DNA of 64,000 nucleotides. Source: Arthrobacter terrae (GTDB lineage Bacteria; Actinomycetota; Actinomycetes; Actinomycetales; Micrococcaceae). How positions within the stretch are numbered: position 1 is the stretch's first letter; each line of letters starts with the position of its first letter. The position numbers were made by a program, and so were the translations under genes. Below, piece after piece: positions 8,630 to 16,456 of this stretch. A model generated the notes under the pieces. That model was not told where the DNA came from. It was given only the letters and a program-made list of their open reading frames with translations, and ran no database searches. The stretch is from positions 124,001 through 188,000 of the forward strand of contig NZ_JADNYM010000004.1 in assembly GCF_015708085.1 (NCBI RefSeq), read 5' to 3'.

Positions 8630-9406
8630 ATGAAGATTCTGGTCATCAACCCCAATATCAGCGAGAGCGTATCCGCGCTGATCCGCGCCGAGGCGGAGCG
8701 TGCTGCATCCCCGGGCACCGAGATCATCGTCCGTACCGCCGCGTTCGGCGTGGAATACATTGAAACCCGGGTTGAGGCGCTGCTCGCCGGCAACGCCGTG
8801 GCCCAAATCATCGCCGAGGAGGACGGCTTCGTGGACGGCGTCGTTGTGGCGGCCTTCGGGGACCCGGGAATGCCCGCGCTGAAGGAACTCGTCGATATTC
8901 CCGTCGTCGGCATCACGGGGGCGGCCATTCATACGGCGGCCCTGCAGGGAAGCCGGTTCTCCATCGTTGCCATTTCCCAGCGGATCCAGGCCTGGTACCG
9001 GGAATGCGTGGAGCGCAACGGGATGGGCAGCAGCCTCGCCTCTATCCGTTCGCTGCAGGATTCACTCGGCAGCATCGGCTCCGTCCAGGAGGATTTCAGG
9101 GACAAGCTGCTGCAGCTGGCCCACGACGTCGTCGAAAAGGACGGGGCCGACGTCGTCATTCTGGCGGGTGCACCGCTCGCCGGCCTCGCGCGGGAGATCG
9201 GCGGCCAAATCCCCGTCCCTGTGGTGGACGGTATCTCCGCGGGAGTGAAGCAGTGCGAGCTGCTGATCAGCCTCAACGGCGGTACCCACCGGAAGGGCAG
9301 CTTTGCCCGGCCGCCGCACAAGACCAACGCAGGACTCTCTGCGGACATCACCCGCACCCTTGACCGGGGCGCCAAAACCAGCGAAGAAAGTTCGGTAGCA
9401 CCATGA
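8630..9406 (+). CDS. Asp/Glu racemase superfamily, hydantoin-racemase-like, no catalytic Cys
   Basis: 258-aa protein with the fold features of hydantoin/allantoin racemases: MKILVINPNISESVS at the start, FGDPGMPALKEL near residue 76 and the late VVDGISAGV. The family works with two cysteines, usually in ACFGDPG and in LGCAGM. Here the first position is Ala75 (AAFGDPG) and the second is Gly180 (LAGAPL). The only cysteines are Cys126 and Cys209, outside the motifs. Two-base racemisation by cysteine is therefore not possible. It might be a decarboxylase, isomerase or hydrolase, or a non-catalytic protein. Its stop overlaps the hydantoinase start by 4 nt. Confidence 0.8.
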   Translation: MKILVINPNISESVSALIRAEAERAASPGTEIIVRTAAFGVEYIETRVEALLAGNAVAQIIAEEDGFVDGVVVAAFGDPGMPALKELVDIPVVGITGAAIHTAALQGSRFSIVAISQRIQAWYRECVERNGMGSSLASIRSLQDSLGSIGSVQEDFRDKLLQLAHDVVEKDGADVVILAGAPLAGLAREIGGQIPVPVVDGISAGVKQCELLISLNGGTHRKGSFARPPHKTNAGLSADITRTLDRGAKTSEESSVAP

Positions 9407-10833
9407 CCGTGGATCTGCTCATTACCAACGCCATCATCGTCAACGCGGACAGCACCATTGAGGGCCATATTGCTGTCAGCGGCGGCCGGATTGCCGCTCT
9501 ATACGACTCCGCCACGTCCGCGGAGCTCCTGCCGGCGGCCGCCCGGACGCTGGACGCCGCCGGCCGCACCGTTATTCCCGGCGGAGTGGATTCCCACGCC
9601 CACGTGGAACAGGTGACCGGCGCCTATAAGTCCTTGGACACCTACGAAACCGCCAGTATCGCCGCACTCTGGGGAGGCACGACGACGATCATGGACTTCG
9701 GTATTCCGGCGGACTTGAGCGAAACCCCCCTCGCGGCCGCAGAGAACAAGATACGGCTCGCCGAAGTCTCGCGCTGTGACGTGGCCCTGCACGGAGCCGT
9801 GATCGACTGGGACGAGACCGTCCCAGCCCAGTTGGACCGGCTGGCGGAACTCGGCATCCGCTCCGTCAAGATGTACACCACCAACCGCGGCTCCACCATG
9901 GCCAACGGTGACACCATCGTGAAGGTGATGCGGGAAATGGTGCGCTTGGACGGTCTCACCTACATCCACGCCGAACACGATCCGATCATTGTCGACTGCC
10001 TGGCGCAGCATGGCATTAATGAACACGGTGTCGCGGGGCCGGTTCCCGCCGGACGCCTGCACCATACCCGCCCGGAACTGGCGGAAGCGGCCTCCGTAGC
10101 CGAGGTCCTTTCGATGGCCGAATACACCGGGGCGCCCGTCTACTTTGTCCATCAGACCATTCCGGAGGCCGTTGCCTTGGTCCAGGACGCCCGGTCCCGC
10201 GGGCTGGAGGCCTACTCCGAGACGTGCCCGCACTACCTCACCTTGGATGAAGAGGTCTACGCGTCCGAATTCCCGGAAAGTTTTTCCTGCTGCCCGCCTA
10301 TCCGCAGCCGTGAAACAGTCATGGCCCTGCTGGAGCGGGTGAGGGCGGGGGAAGTGCACACCATTTCCTCGGACCATTCCTGCTACGACCTGACGCAGAA
10401 GCAGTCCCGGAGCGAGGACGTGCGGTTCATGCCGCACGGTCTGCCGGGCATCGAAACACGGATGCCGGTGGCCTTCACCACGCTGGTGGTGGAGCAGGGC
10501 ATGGCCGTCCAGCAGTTCGTTGAGCTTTTCGCCGCCGCGCCGGCGCGGATCAATACGTTGCCCGGCAAGGGCATTATCGCGCCCGGTTACGACGCGGACC
10601 TGGTCATCTTCGATCCGGAAGAAGTGCGGACTGTGGATGGCACAGCGCTGCACATGGGGACCGATTTTTCCCCGTTTGACGGGATGGAACTGGCCGGCTG
10701 GCCCGCCACCGTGGTCATGGGTGGGCGGGTGGTGCTGGATGGCGGTGAATTCACCGATCCGGGACCCACCGGCCGCTTCCTGAATCGCTATGACACAGGC
10801 AAAACTGCCGCTTTGGCCGGAAAGGCTCTCTAA
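9403..10833 (+). CDS. Dihydropyrimidinase/D-hydantoinase-family amidohydrolase
   Basis: 476-aa cytoplasmic amidohydrolase that opens cyclic ureides or imides (hydantoins, dihydropyrimidines, allantoin). The binuclear metal site is complete: Asp63-x-His65-x-His67 in GVDSHAHVE, the carboxylated Lys156 in SVKMYTT, His189 in YIHAEH, His250 in YFVHQ and Asp324 in SSDHS. It overlaps the upstream racemase-like gene by 4 nt and the next gene by 1 nt. The exact substrate cannot be read from the sequence. No N-carbamoyl-amino-acid hydrolase is in this operon, so a hydantoin would stop at the carbamoyl stage unless the enzyme is elsewhere. Confidence 0.92.
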   Translation: MTVDLLITNAIIVNADSTIEGHIAVSGGRIAALYDSATSAELLPAAARTLDAAGRTVIPGGVDSHAHVEQVTGAYKSLDTYETASIAALWGGTTTIMDFGIPADLSETPLAAAENKIRLAEVSRCDVALHGAVIDWDETVPAQLDRLAELGIRSVKMYTTNRGSTMANGDTIVKVMREMVRLDGLTYIHAEHDPIIVDCLAQHGINEHGVAGPVPAGRLHHTRPELAEAASVAEVLSMAEYTGAPVYFVHQTIPEAVALVQDARSRGLEAYSETCPHYLTLDEEVYASEFPESFSCCPPIRSRETVMALLERVRAGEVHTISSDHSCYDLTQKQSRSEDVRFMPHGLPGIETRMPVAFTTLVVEQGMAVQQFVELFAAAPARINTLPGKGIIAPGYDADLVIFDPEEVRTVDGTALHMGTDFSPFDGMELAGWPATVVMGGRVVLDGGEFTDPGPTGRFLNRYDTGKTAALAGKAL

Positions 10834-11561
10834 TGTCCACACGCCCCATACGAATCGGCATGATCGTACCGTCCTCCAACACCTGCCTGGAACCGCAGAC
10901 CTACCGGATCCTTGGCGACCGAACTGACGTCACCGTCCATTCCACCCGGATCGGCGTCACGCGCATCGCCCTGGATTCCGGTTCCAACCAGCAGTTCGAC
11001 TTCCGGACCATGCTGGACGCGGCCGAGCTGCTCAAAACCGCCGAGGTGGATGTGCTGGCGTGGAACGGCACCGCCGGTTCCTGGCTGGGAGCGGACCACG
11101 ATAGGGAAATGGTCCGGCAGATTACTGCGGCCACTGGCATACCGGCAACGACGTCCACGCTGGCGTACCTGGATGCCTTTGCGGCCTTCGGGATCTCCCG
11201 GATAGGGCTGGTCACCCCCTACACCCAGGACGTCAACGATGCCGTGATCACCAGTTACCGCAGGGAAGGCATTTCCATCGTCGGCGAGAGGCACTTGGGC
11301 CTGAGCGTCAACGAATCCTTCGCCCGGGTTGATCCGGCCGAGCTGTTGGCACCGTCGAAGGAACTCCTCAGCGACGCCGGCGCCCAGCCGCAGGCGCTGA
11401 TCTACCTGTGCACGAATCTTTACGGCGCACCCGTCGTTGCCCAGATGGAAAGTGACCACGGTGTTCCGGTCCTGGATTCCGTTGCCGTGACCCTATGGAA
11501 GTGCCTTTCCATGGCGGGGGCAGCCGGCCTGGATCCGCAGTGGGGGCGCCTGCTGTCGTGA
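10833..11561 (+). CDS. Maleate isomerase/arylmalonate decarboxylase-like protein
   Basis: 242-aa member of the Asp/Glu racemase superfamily. IGMIVPSSNTCLEP at the N-terminus places it with maleate cis-trans isomerases and arylmalonate decarboxylases. Maleate isomerases use two cysteines; here the first motif reads AWNGTAGSWLG, with Gly79 at the cysteine position, while the second, YLCTNLYG, keeps Cys193. A Gly/Cys pair is the arrangement known from arylmalonate decarboxylase, which has a single catalytic cysteine. I therefore favour decarboxylation or another one-cysteine reaction over isomerisation, with moderate certainty. It starts inside the stop region of the hydantoinase gene (1-nt overlap). 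Confidence 0.82.
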   Translation: MSTRPIRIGMIVPSSNTCLEPQTYRILGDRTDVTVHSTRIGVTRIALDSGSNQQFDFRTMLDAAELLKTAEVDVLAWNGTAGSWLGADHDREMVRQITAATGIPATTSTLAYLDAFAAFGISRIGLVTPYTQDVNDAVITSYRREGISIVGERHLGLSVNESFARVDPAELLAPSKELLSDAGAQPQALIYLCTNLYGAPVVAQMESDHGVPVLDSVAVTLWKCLSMAGAAGLDPQWGRLLS

Positions 11562-11605
11562 TCACACCCTCCCGGCGTACTCATCCACACGCGGCAGCAC
11601 TGGAC

Positions 11606-12328
11606 ATGGCTAACATAAAGAGCAAAGGACACATCACTACATCGGTACGCCAGGACAGGACAGTTTTGCCATCTTTGAGCGAAGGCACCCTCCGCGAACA
11701 GCCGCTACGCGAAACCGTCCGGGACCAGATCCGGCAGCGGATCTACAATGGCCGGTACGCACCCGGCATCCGGCTGATCGAACGCGATCTTGCCGCGGAG
11801 TTCGATGTCTCCCGGCTGCCCGTCCGGGAAGCACTGCGGATGCTCCGCGAGGAAGGCCTGGTAACCGAACGGCCCACCCGTGGCCTCGTGGTGCGGGAAC
11901 TGACGCGCGCTGACGTGGAAGAGCTTTTCGACGTCCGTGAAGCACTGGAAGGCATGAGCTGCCGCCTTGCAGCCCAACGGGCCACCGACATGGACCTGTC
12001 GGCCCTGAAGCAGATCCTGGACCAAGCGAAGGAAGCCACCGCGCGCAAGGACGTCGGCGCCGCCCGGGAAGCCAACGGCAAATTCCACGACGAAATCCCA
12101 CGCCTGGCACACAACGAACTGCTCCGCAATATCCTGGAACCCCTCCACGGTCGCCTGCAATGGCTCTTCCGCCAGACGGACGATCTGGAACTGCTCTGCA
12201 GCGAGCACGAGCAGTTGCTGGACGCCATCGCCTCCGGGGATGCCGATTTGGCAGCCAGGGTAGCCGAGCAACACGTGCGCTCCAGCCGGCACCGGACCCT
12301 GCACGCGTTGTTTCAGCGGGCGCAGTAG
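11606..12328 (+). CDS. GntR-family regulator with FCD domain
   Basis: 240-aa regulator. The winged helix occupies about residues 30-95 (VRDQIRQRIYNGRYAPG, AAEFDVSRLPVREALRMLREEGLV), and an all-helical FCD effector domain follows. The ATG at 11606 is 44 nt after the previous stop; an upstream in-frame start at 11495 would overlap the preceding gene by 67 nt and is less likely. As last gene of the operon it probably represses it through the palindromes at 6967-6978 and 7146-7159. Confidence 0.9.
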   Translation: MANIKSKGHITTSVRQDRTVLPSLSEGTLREQPLRETVRDQIRQRIYNGRYAPGIRLIERDLAAEFDVSRLPVREALRMLREEGLVTERPTRGLVVRELTRADVEELFDVREALEGMSCRLAAQRATDMDLSALKQILDQAKEATARKDVGAAREANGKFHDEIPRLAHNELLRNILEPLHGRLQWLFRQTDDLELLCSEHEQLLDAIASGDADLAARVAEQHVRSSRHRTLHALFQRAQ

Positions 12329-12475
12329 CAGCGCCGTCGATAGGCGTCGGAGCGTTGTAGCCTGGCTGGGCGGTGGGCGCAAATGACTGGGACATGATGG
12401 TCTCCTTCGGGTGCCGTCTCCATGGAGAATTTTTGTAGATCCGTAATTGTCCCTGCCGGGCGGTACGTTGTCCCC

Positions 12476-12733
12476 ATGGATAACCAACAGCAGGCGCGGC
12501 CGACGGTCCGGGCGGCGCGGATCCGGAAGTGTCCGTTGTGTGGTCATGAAAGCTGGCGTCTGGCGTACGGAGAGATCATGCCCAACGAACAGGCCCTGAT
12601 GCCGCCCAACACCGTCTTTGCCGGCTGCTGCCTGGACATGGTGCAGCGGACCAATGCGGTTACGGGGGAGCCCGAAATGGGGATAGCCAGGTGGCAGTGC
12701 CAGAACCCTGAGTGCCGCCATCTGTGGTGGTAA
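12476..12733 (+). CDS. Small zinc-ribbon protein
   Basis: 85-aa protein of unknown function. KCPLCGHESW near the N-terminus and WQCQNPECRHLWW at the very end give four cysteines in CxxC and CxxxxC pairs, as in a zinc ribbon. The middle (GEIMPNEQALMPPNT) shows no known motif. It lies 29 nt before the hydroxyacid dehydrogenase, and the 3' end of a second copy lies before the decayed dehydrogenase at 4186-4242, so the two genes have travelled together. Confidence 0.75.
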   Translation: MDNQQQARPTVRAARIRKCPLCGHESWRLAYGEIMPNEQALMPPNTVFAGCCLDMVQRTNAVTGEPEMGIARWQCQNPECRHLWW

Positions 12734-12762
12734 TGGGAACCCAACCTAGGAAAGGACCATCC

Positions 12763-13719
12763 ATGGTCCGCAGGCTCGCCATCTTGGACGATTACCAGTG
12801 CGTTGCCGCCGGATTCGCGCCCTGGCGTGAGCTCGAGGACCTCGGCATAGAGCCCACTTTCTTTACCGAGTACCTCGGCGGAGAGGACGCCGTCGTCGAA
12901 CGCCTCCGCGGTTTCGAGATCGTTGTCGCGATGCGCGAACGGACGCGATTCCCGCGGACGGTGCTGGAGCGCCTGCCCGGCCTGCAGTTGCTGGTCACCA
13001 CGGGGATGCGGAATGCCGCCATTGACCTGGCGGCGGCGGACGAACTGGGCATCGCCGTTAGCGGGACCGCCGGTTCCGCCGGCGCCGCGGCCGAGCTGAG
13101 TTGGGCGCTGCTGATGGCCACGGTCCGTGGCATTCCGGCGCAGGACGCCTCGCTCCGGGCTGGTGGCTGGCAGCTGCTGCCGGGCATCGAGCTGGCCGGC
13201 CGCACGCTTGGCATTTTGGGTCTTGGCCGGATAGGCCGGGCGATGGCCGGCTACGCGCACGCCTTCGGGATGGATGTGCTGGCCTGGAGCCCGCACATGA
13301 CGGCCGAGCGGGCGGCCGGGGCCGGAGTGCAGGCGGTGGACCGGCAGGAACTCTTCGATCGCTCCGACATTGTCAGCGTTCACCTGCGCCTCTCCGGCGA
13401 ATACCGCGGCATTGTAAGCGCGGATGAATTGCGCCGGCTGGGCCCGCACGGCTACCTAATCAACACTGCCCGCGGCCCGCTGGTGGACGAAGCGGGGCTG
13501 GTTGCCGCCCTGGAGCAGGGGCTGATCGCCGGCGCCGGGTTGGATGTCTACGACCGGGAACCGCTGCCGCCCGGATCGGCGCTGCTCCAGGCGCCGCGCA
13601 CGGTGCTCACCCCGCACATCGGCTACGTCACCGAGGAGGCCTACCGGATCTTTTACGGCGAGGCGTACGACGACGTCCGGGCCTGGGCGGCCGGCACACC
13701 GCTGCGTGTGCTCACCTGA
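12763..13719 (+). CDS. D-2-hydroxyacid dehydrogenase (NAD-dependent)
   Basis: 318-aa oxidoreductase interconverting 2-hydroxy and 2-oxo acids. The NAD-binding Rossmann motif is GILGLGRIGRAM; the substrate/catalytic Arg is in NTARGPLVDE, the Glu in DVYDREPLPP and the His in LTPHIGYVTEEA. The ATG at 12763 has AGGAAAGGA upstream. It follows the zinc-ribbon gene. Two broken relatives, at 4282-4633 and 14848-14900, mark this as the surviving copy of a family that has duplicated and decayed locally. The natural substrate is unknown. Confidence 0.93.
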   Translation: MVRRLAILDDYQCVAAGFAPWRELEDLGIEPTFFTEYLGGEDAVVERLRGFEIVVAMRERTRFPRTVLERLPGLQLLVTTGMRNAAIDLAAADELGIAVSGTAGSAGAAAELSWALLMATVRGIPAQDASLRAGGWQLLPGIELAGRTLGILGLGRIGRAMAGYAHAFGMDVLAWSPHMTAERAAGAGVQAVDRQELFDRSDIVSVHLRLSGEYRGIVSADELRRLGPHGYLINTARGPLVDEAGLVAALEQGLIAGAGLDVYDREPLPPGSALLQAPRTVLTPHIGYVTEEAYRIFYGEAYDDVRAWAAGTPLRVLT

Positions 13720-13961
13720 CGCCGAATCTTCCCCGGTGATCCACCTAAGACCCGAGATAGTCGCGGGGTTCCCACTGACGACCATCGGCAGGGTGGTCTA
13801 CGGAGACGATGCGGGCATGCAGGTTTGTGCCGGGGAAGTATGTGGGAAGGCGGGCGGATATTGACTGTACAGGACGACTTCGGGGCTCGATGCCTAAGTC
13901 GACGCGTTGACTCCGGAACGGCCTTCCACGAGTCGCTCATTCCGTAGGATTTCACAAGGCA

Positions 13962-13993
13962 GGGGGGCGCCGCTCCGGAGGGCAGCGCCCCCC
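13962..13993. terminator. Hairpin, likely terminator
   Basis: GGGGGGCGC (13962-13970) pairs with GCGCCCCCC (13985-13993), a 9-bp perfect stem with a 14-nt loop. It ends 8 nt after the stop of the minus-strand gene at 14002. There is no T-run, as is common in high-GC actinobacteria. Confidence 0.55.
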
Positions 13994-14001
13994 ACTGTCA
14001 T

Positions 14002-14610
14002 CTACTTGGAACTCGTGGAGCTCCCCGAGCAGGAGGCCATCGCCGCATTGCCCGTGCCACTGTTCTTGGTAATGCTCTTGCCATCCACCAGGATCTCGCA
14101 GGTCACGGTGCTCGGAGTGCTGATGTTACCGGTGACGCTCAGGGTGCTGAAATCAAAACCCTTTGCGGTGAGGTCCTTCTTCCAATCCGCCGTGATGTCC
14201 TCCGAGGACATTCCACTGGCGGCCGTGTAGGAGACATGCGCCGGACCCGTCGTGGTTACAACGTACTCGATTTGATGTTCTTTATTCAGCGAGTCGCTAA
14301 CACTGGTGGCCGCCGTGGCCACTACCGCAGTGACGATGATGGCGATAATAACTGCCACCACGCCTAAGACGAGCCCAGCCACCGAGGTACCTTTTTTTGC
14401 GAACTTGCGGGTCAGGCCGACAATTGCGAAGATGACGGCCAGAGGCCCCAGCACGAATGCAAGGAAGCCAACAATGGGGATGATTGAGAAAACGACGGCC
14501 ACGATGCCCAAGATCAGGGCAGTGAGGCCGAATGCGTTCCCCTTGGCAGGTGCCGGCGGAATGTTGGCCGGTGGCGCGGACTGGTAAACCGGGGCAGTTG
14601 GTTCTGACAT
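14002..14610 (-). CDS. DUF4190/MmpS-like membrane protein
   Basis: 202-aa membrane protein. A short Pro-rich cytoplasmic N-terminus is followed by two hydrophobic hairpins (about residues 27-60 and 75-105) of the DUF4190 type. The C-terminal outer domain (IEYVVTTTGPAHVSYTA, then TVTCEILVDGKSI and a final MASCSG) resembles the beta domain of actinobacterial MmpS proteins and has a probable Cys-Cys pair. The role is unknown; MmpS domains accompany lipid or siderophore export elsewhere, but no MmpL is here. It stands alone and ends in a hairpin. Confidence 0.8.
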   Translation of the reverse strand: MSEPTAPVYQSAPPANIPPAPAKGNAFGLTALILGIVAVVFSIIPIVGFLAFVLGPLAVIFAIVGLTRKFAKKGTSVAGLVLGVVAVIIAIIVTAVVATAATSVSDSLNKEHQIEYVVTTTGPAHVSYTAASGMSSEDITADWKKDLTAKGFDFSTLSVTGNISTPSTVTCEILVDGKSITKNSGTGNAAMASCSGSSTSSK

Positions 14611-14847
14611 GCTGATGTTCCTATCGGTTGCGAGTAAATACAGTCACCAGCTCCCCGAACATTGCGCGCACAATACCTTTGTTACGCCAAGACGGGGATC
14701 TGCCGGTGGCTTTTAAGCCAAAGGGCGCCCCCGACAAAGTGTAGGAGAACGGGCCCGGGGTGATCACAGGATCGTCCCCCTATTACCATCGGCCGCTAAT
14801 ACGCATTTGTAATGACAAGCTAACCGTGCCGGTTCGTTATTTGCCGT

Positions 14848-14900
14848 TCGAAGACGTCCGGGCCTGGGCGACCGGCTCACCGGCGCGCCTGCTCACCCAC
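14848..14900 (+). pseudogene. C-terminal scrap of a D-2-hydroxyacid dehydrogenase
   Basis: The frame reads EDVRAWATGSPARLLT, matching the C-terminus DDVRAWAAGTPLRVLT of the intact enzyme at 12763. Nothing recognisable of that gene lies upstream, so this is the last piece of a third copy. Confidence 0.65.
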
Positions 14901-15420
14901 AGCGTGGAGCGGTAGTGGATACCCGCAAGCTCAAGTACGTTCTCGCCGCCATCGACCACGACGTCGTCAGCCACTCCAGGCGCCGATAGGCCAATGGCGA
15001 GACCTCGCAGATGATCTCCGGCAGGACGAAGATGGCGGCCGATGTGTCCGCCAATGACGGGGCGAGGAACCGCGCCAGAGCGGCGACGACGAAGCAAACG
15101 GTTCCGAGCATGAGCAGGAATGAGAGCCATCTGCGGAACAGGGTTGATCGGTAACCGAGCAGCCCAAGGGCGAACAGTCACGACCAAGTGAACTGGGCGA
15201 TCAGGTAGCCGTAGTGTTGCAGGTCCATCAGGAGCAGGACCAGCGCGTGGGAGCCGTCCGCTCCCAATGCGGTGACGTAGGAACTTTGCGTCGCTCAATT
15301 GAACTGGGGTCGCGAGGCTCTCGGCCCTGCTGCACCGTGATTCAGGTGAAGAGGGCATCGCGCCGGACGGCGGCTTCCAGAAGGTCCGCCTACTGCCGGG
15401 GGCCGCCTTCAAAAACGGGG
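14900..15420 (-). pseudogene. Decayed DUF4386-type membrane protein
   Basis: The minus strand reads SYVTALGADGSHALVLLLMDLQHYGYLIAQ, an in-frame TGA, then LFALGLLGYRSTLFRRW and LLMLGTVCFVVAALARFLAP, which follows the conserved course of DUF4386 integral-membrane proteins. The stop falls where intact members have a Gly-Leu-Trp. A second frame change occurs near 15015 (after ICEVS), and no start region is recognisable above 15420. The protein is not made in functional form. The stretch 14611-14847 holds nothing I can identify. Confidence 0.55.
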
Positions 15421-15531
15421 CGTTTGGAGGGTCCGTCGTCAGCCCCGGTCTGAGCTCACACGGACGTCAACTGGCAATCAAACCGCGTGTGGTTCGACCC
15501 CAAAATCGATTATCCAGAGAACCGCGGCTAG

Positions 15532-15948
15532 CTAGATCGAGATCGATAGCGGCTGGCCGCCGGCTTTATCACCTCGAATTGTGTAGGAGTCGAAGTCGAG
15601 CCTGGTGTAGGTCCTGAGCATGCTGATCGGGACGTCATCTTCCGATTCGACGAAGTGTTTGTCGACAATGATCCCCTTCTCGTCGTTCCATAGGTCGACG
15701 ATCTGGTCGGCGGCCTTGTTCGCGTCGGCCCACGCCGAAGGGTCGGCGGCCACGTCTTGGAGGATAGTGAACAGCAAGGTGACTGTATAGACCTCGTCGT
15801 CTTTGAGCTCCGCGTCTGCCACGTCGATGTACACTCCCGACAGGCTTGAGCCAAGCCGCTTTAGGATATTGTTGACGCGTTTGGATGACGGCTGGCGGCG
15901 GTTGTTGAACGCATCCGGGAAGAATGGCCGGGAGTACCGGCTGCCCAA
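15532..15948 (-). pseudogene. C-terminal fragment of a hypothetical protein
   Basis: An open frame of 138 codons without a convincing start: TTG at 15948 has no ribosome binding site, and the frame continues upstream (KKSARTFAQWLGSRYSR) to a TGA near 16005. The sequence is acidic and soluble (ADAELKDDEVYTVTLLFTILQDV) and looks like real protein, but I do not recognise the family. I interpret it as the surviving end of a longer gene; a short intact gene is the alternative. Confidence 0.45.
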
Positions 15949-16361
15949 CCACTGAGCGAACGTGCGGGCCGACTTCTTGTCCAGGCCCCCGGCAGGCGTA
16001 ACGTTTCACGTTGGCCCGGTGCCCGTCGCTCACTTATGGTCCCGCCATAGCGGAAACGATCGGCGGGAACTTCCACTACTAGCCAGGGCCAGCTGAGCGG
16101 CTATCGTTACAGGCGCTGTTATGGGAATGGTCGGGATGTTCAAAGGTTCCTGTAGACCCCTCGTCCAAGGCATCCTTGGCGGGAAAATAGCCCTCGTACT
16201 CGTCCAAATGCTGCGTTAGTACACCATGGTCAGTGTTGATCCAGGCGGATGTTCATCTGCAGCCTGTGGTTATTCCAGGAAGTTGCCCAAAGCGCATTTG
16301 GCCTCATCCTACGGTTTCTGCATCCCCCTTTCTTCACGCTGCTCAGGATCAGCCGCAACCC
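15949..16361. other. Non-coding or decayed stretch
   Basis: No supported gene. On the minus strand fragments such as ALWATSWNNHRLQMNIRLDQH (about 16310-16235) and an open frame beginning DHGVLTQHLDEYEGYF (about 16230 downward) suggest a further broken gene, but the family is uncertain. Together with 13720-15948 this is a zone of decayed genes. Confidence 0.35.
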
Positions 16362-16413
16362 TTGACAACGCACACCGAAGCAGGTTGACTGACGGCTACT
16401 AAATCGATTTAGT
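16362..16413 (+). promoter_or_regulatory. LacI-type operator and promoter
   Basis: ACTAAATCGATTTAGT (16398-16413) is a perfect 16-bp palindrome with central CG. TTGACT (16385-16390) and TTTAGT (16408-16413), 17 bp apart, could be -35 and -10, so the operator covers the -10. A further TTGACA is at 16362-16367. Autoregulation of the following LacI gene and its operon is the simple reading. Confidence 0.65.
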
Positions 16414-16456
16414 GAATTCAGTCACAACAGTAGCGCCCGAGGTAGGTGAGAAATTA

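Noticed and set aside
7100-8932. 610-codon minus-strand frame opposite the MFS transporter
   Set aside because: Gly/Asp/His-rich shadow frame; the opposite strand encodes an obvious MFS protein.
9499-10842. 447-codon minus-strand frame opposite the hydantoinase
   Set aside because: Shadow of a gene with a complete metal-binding site.
14837-15412. 191-codon minus-strand frame
   Set aside because: For most of its length it is out of frame with the DUF4386 remnant, whose hydrophobic pattern is the meaningful reading.
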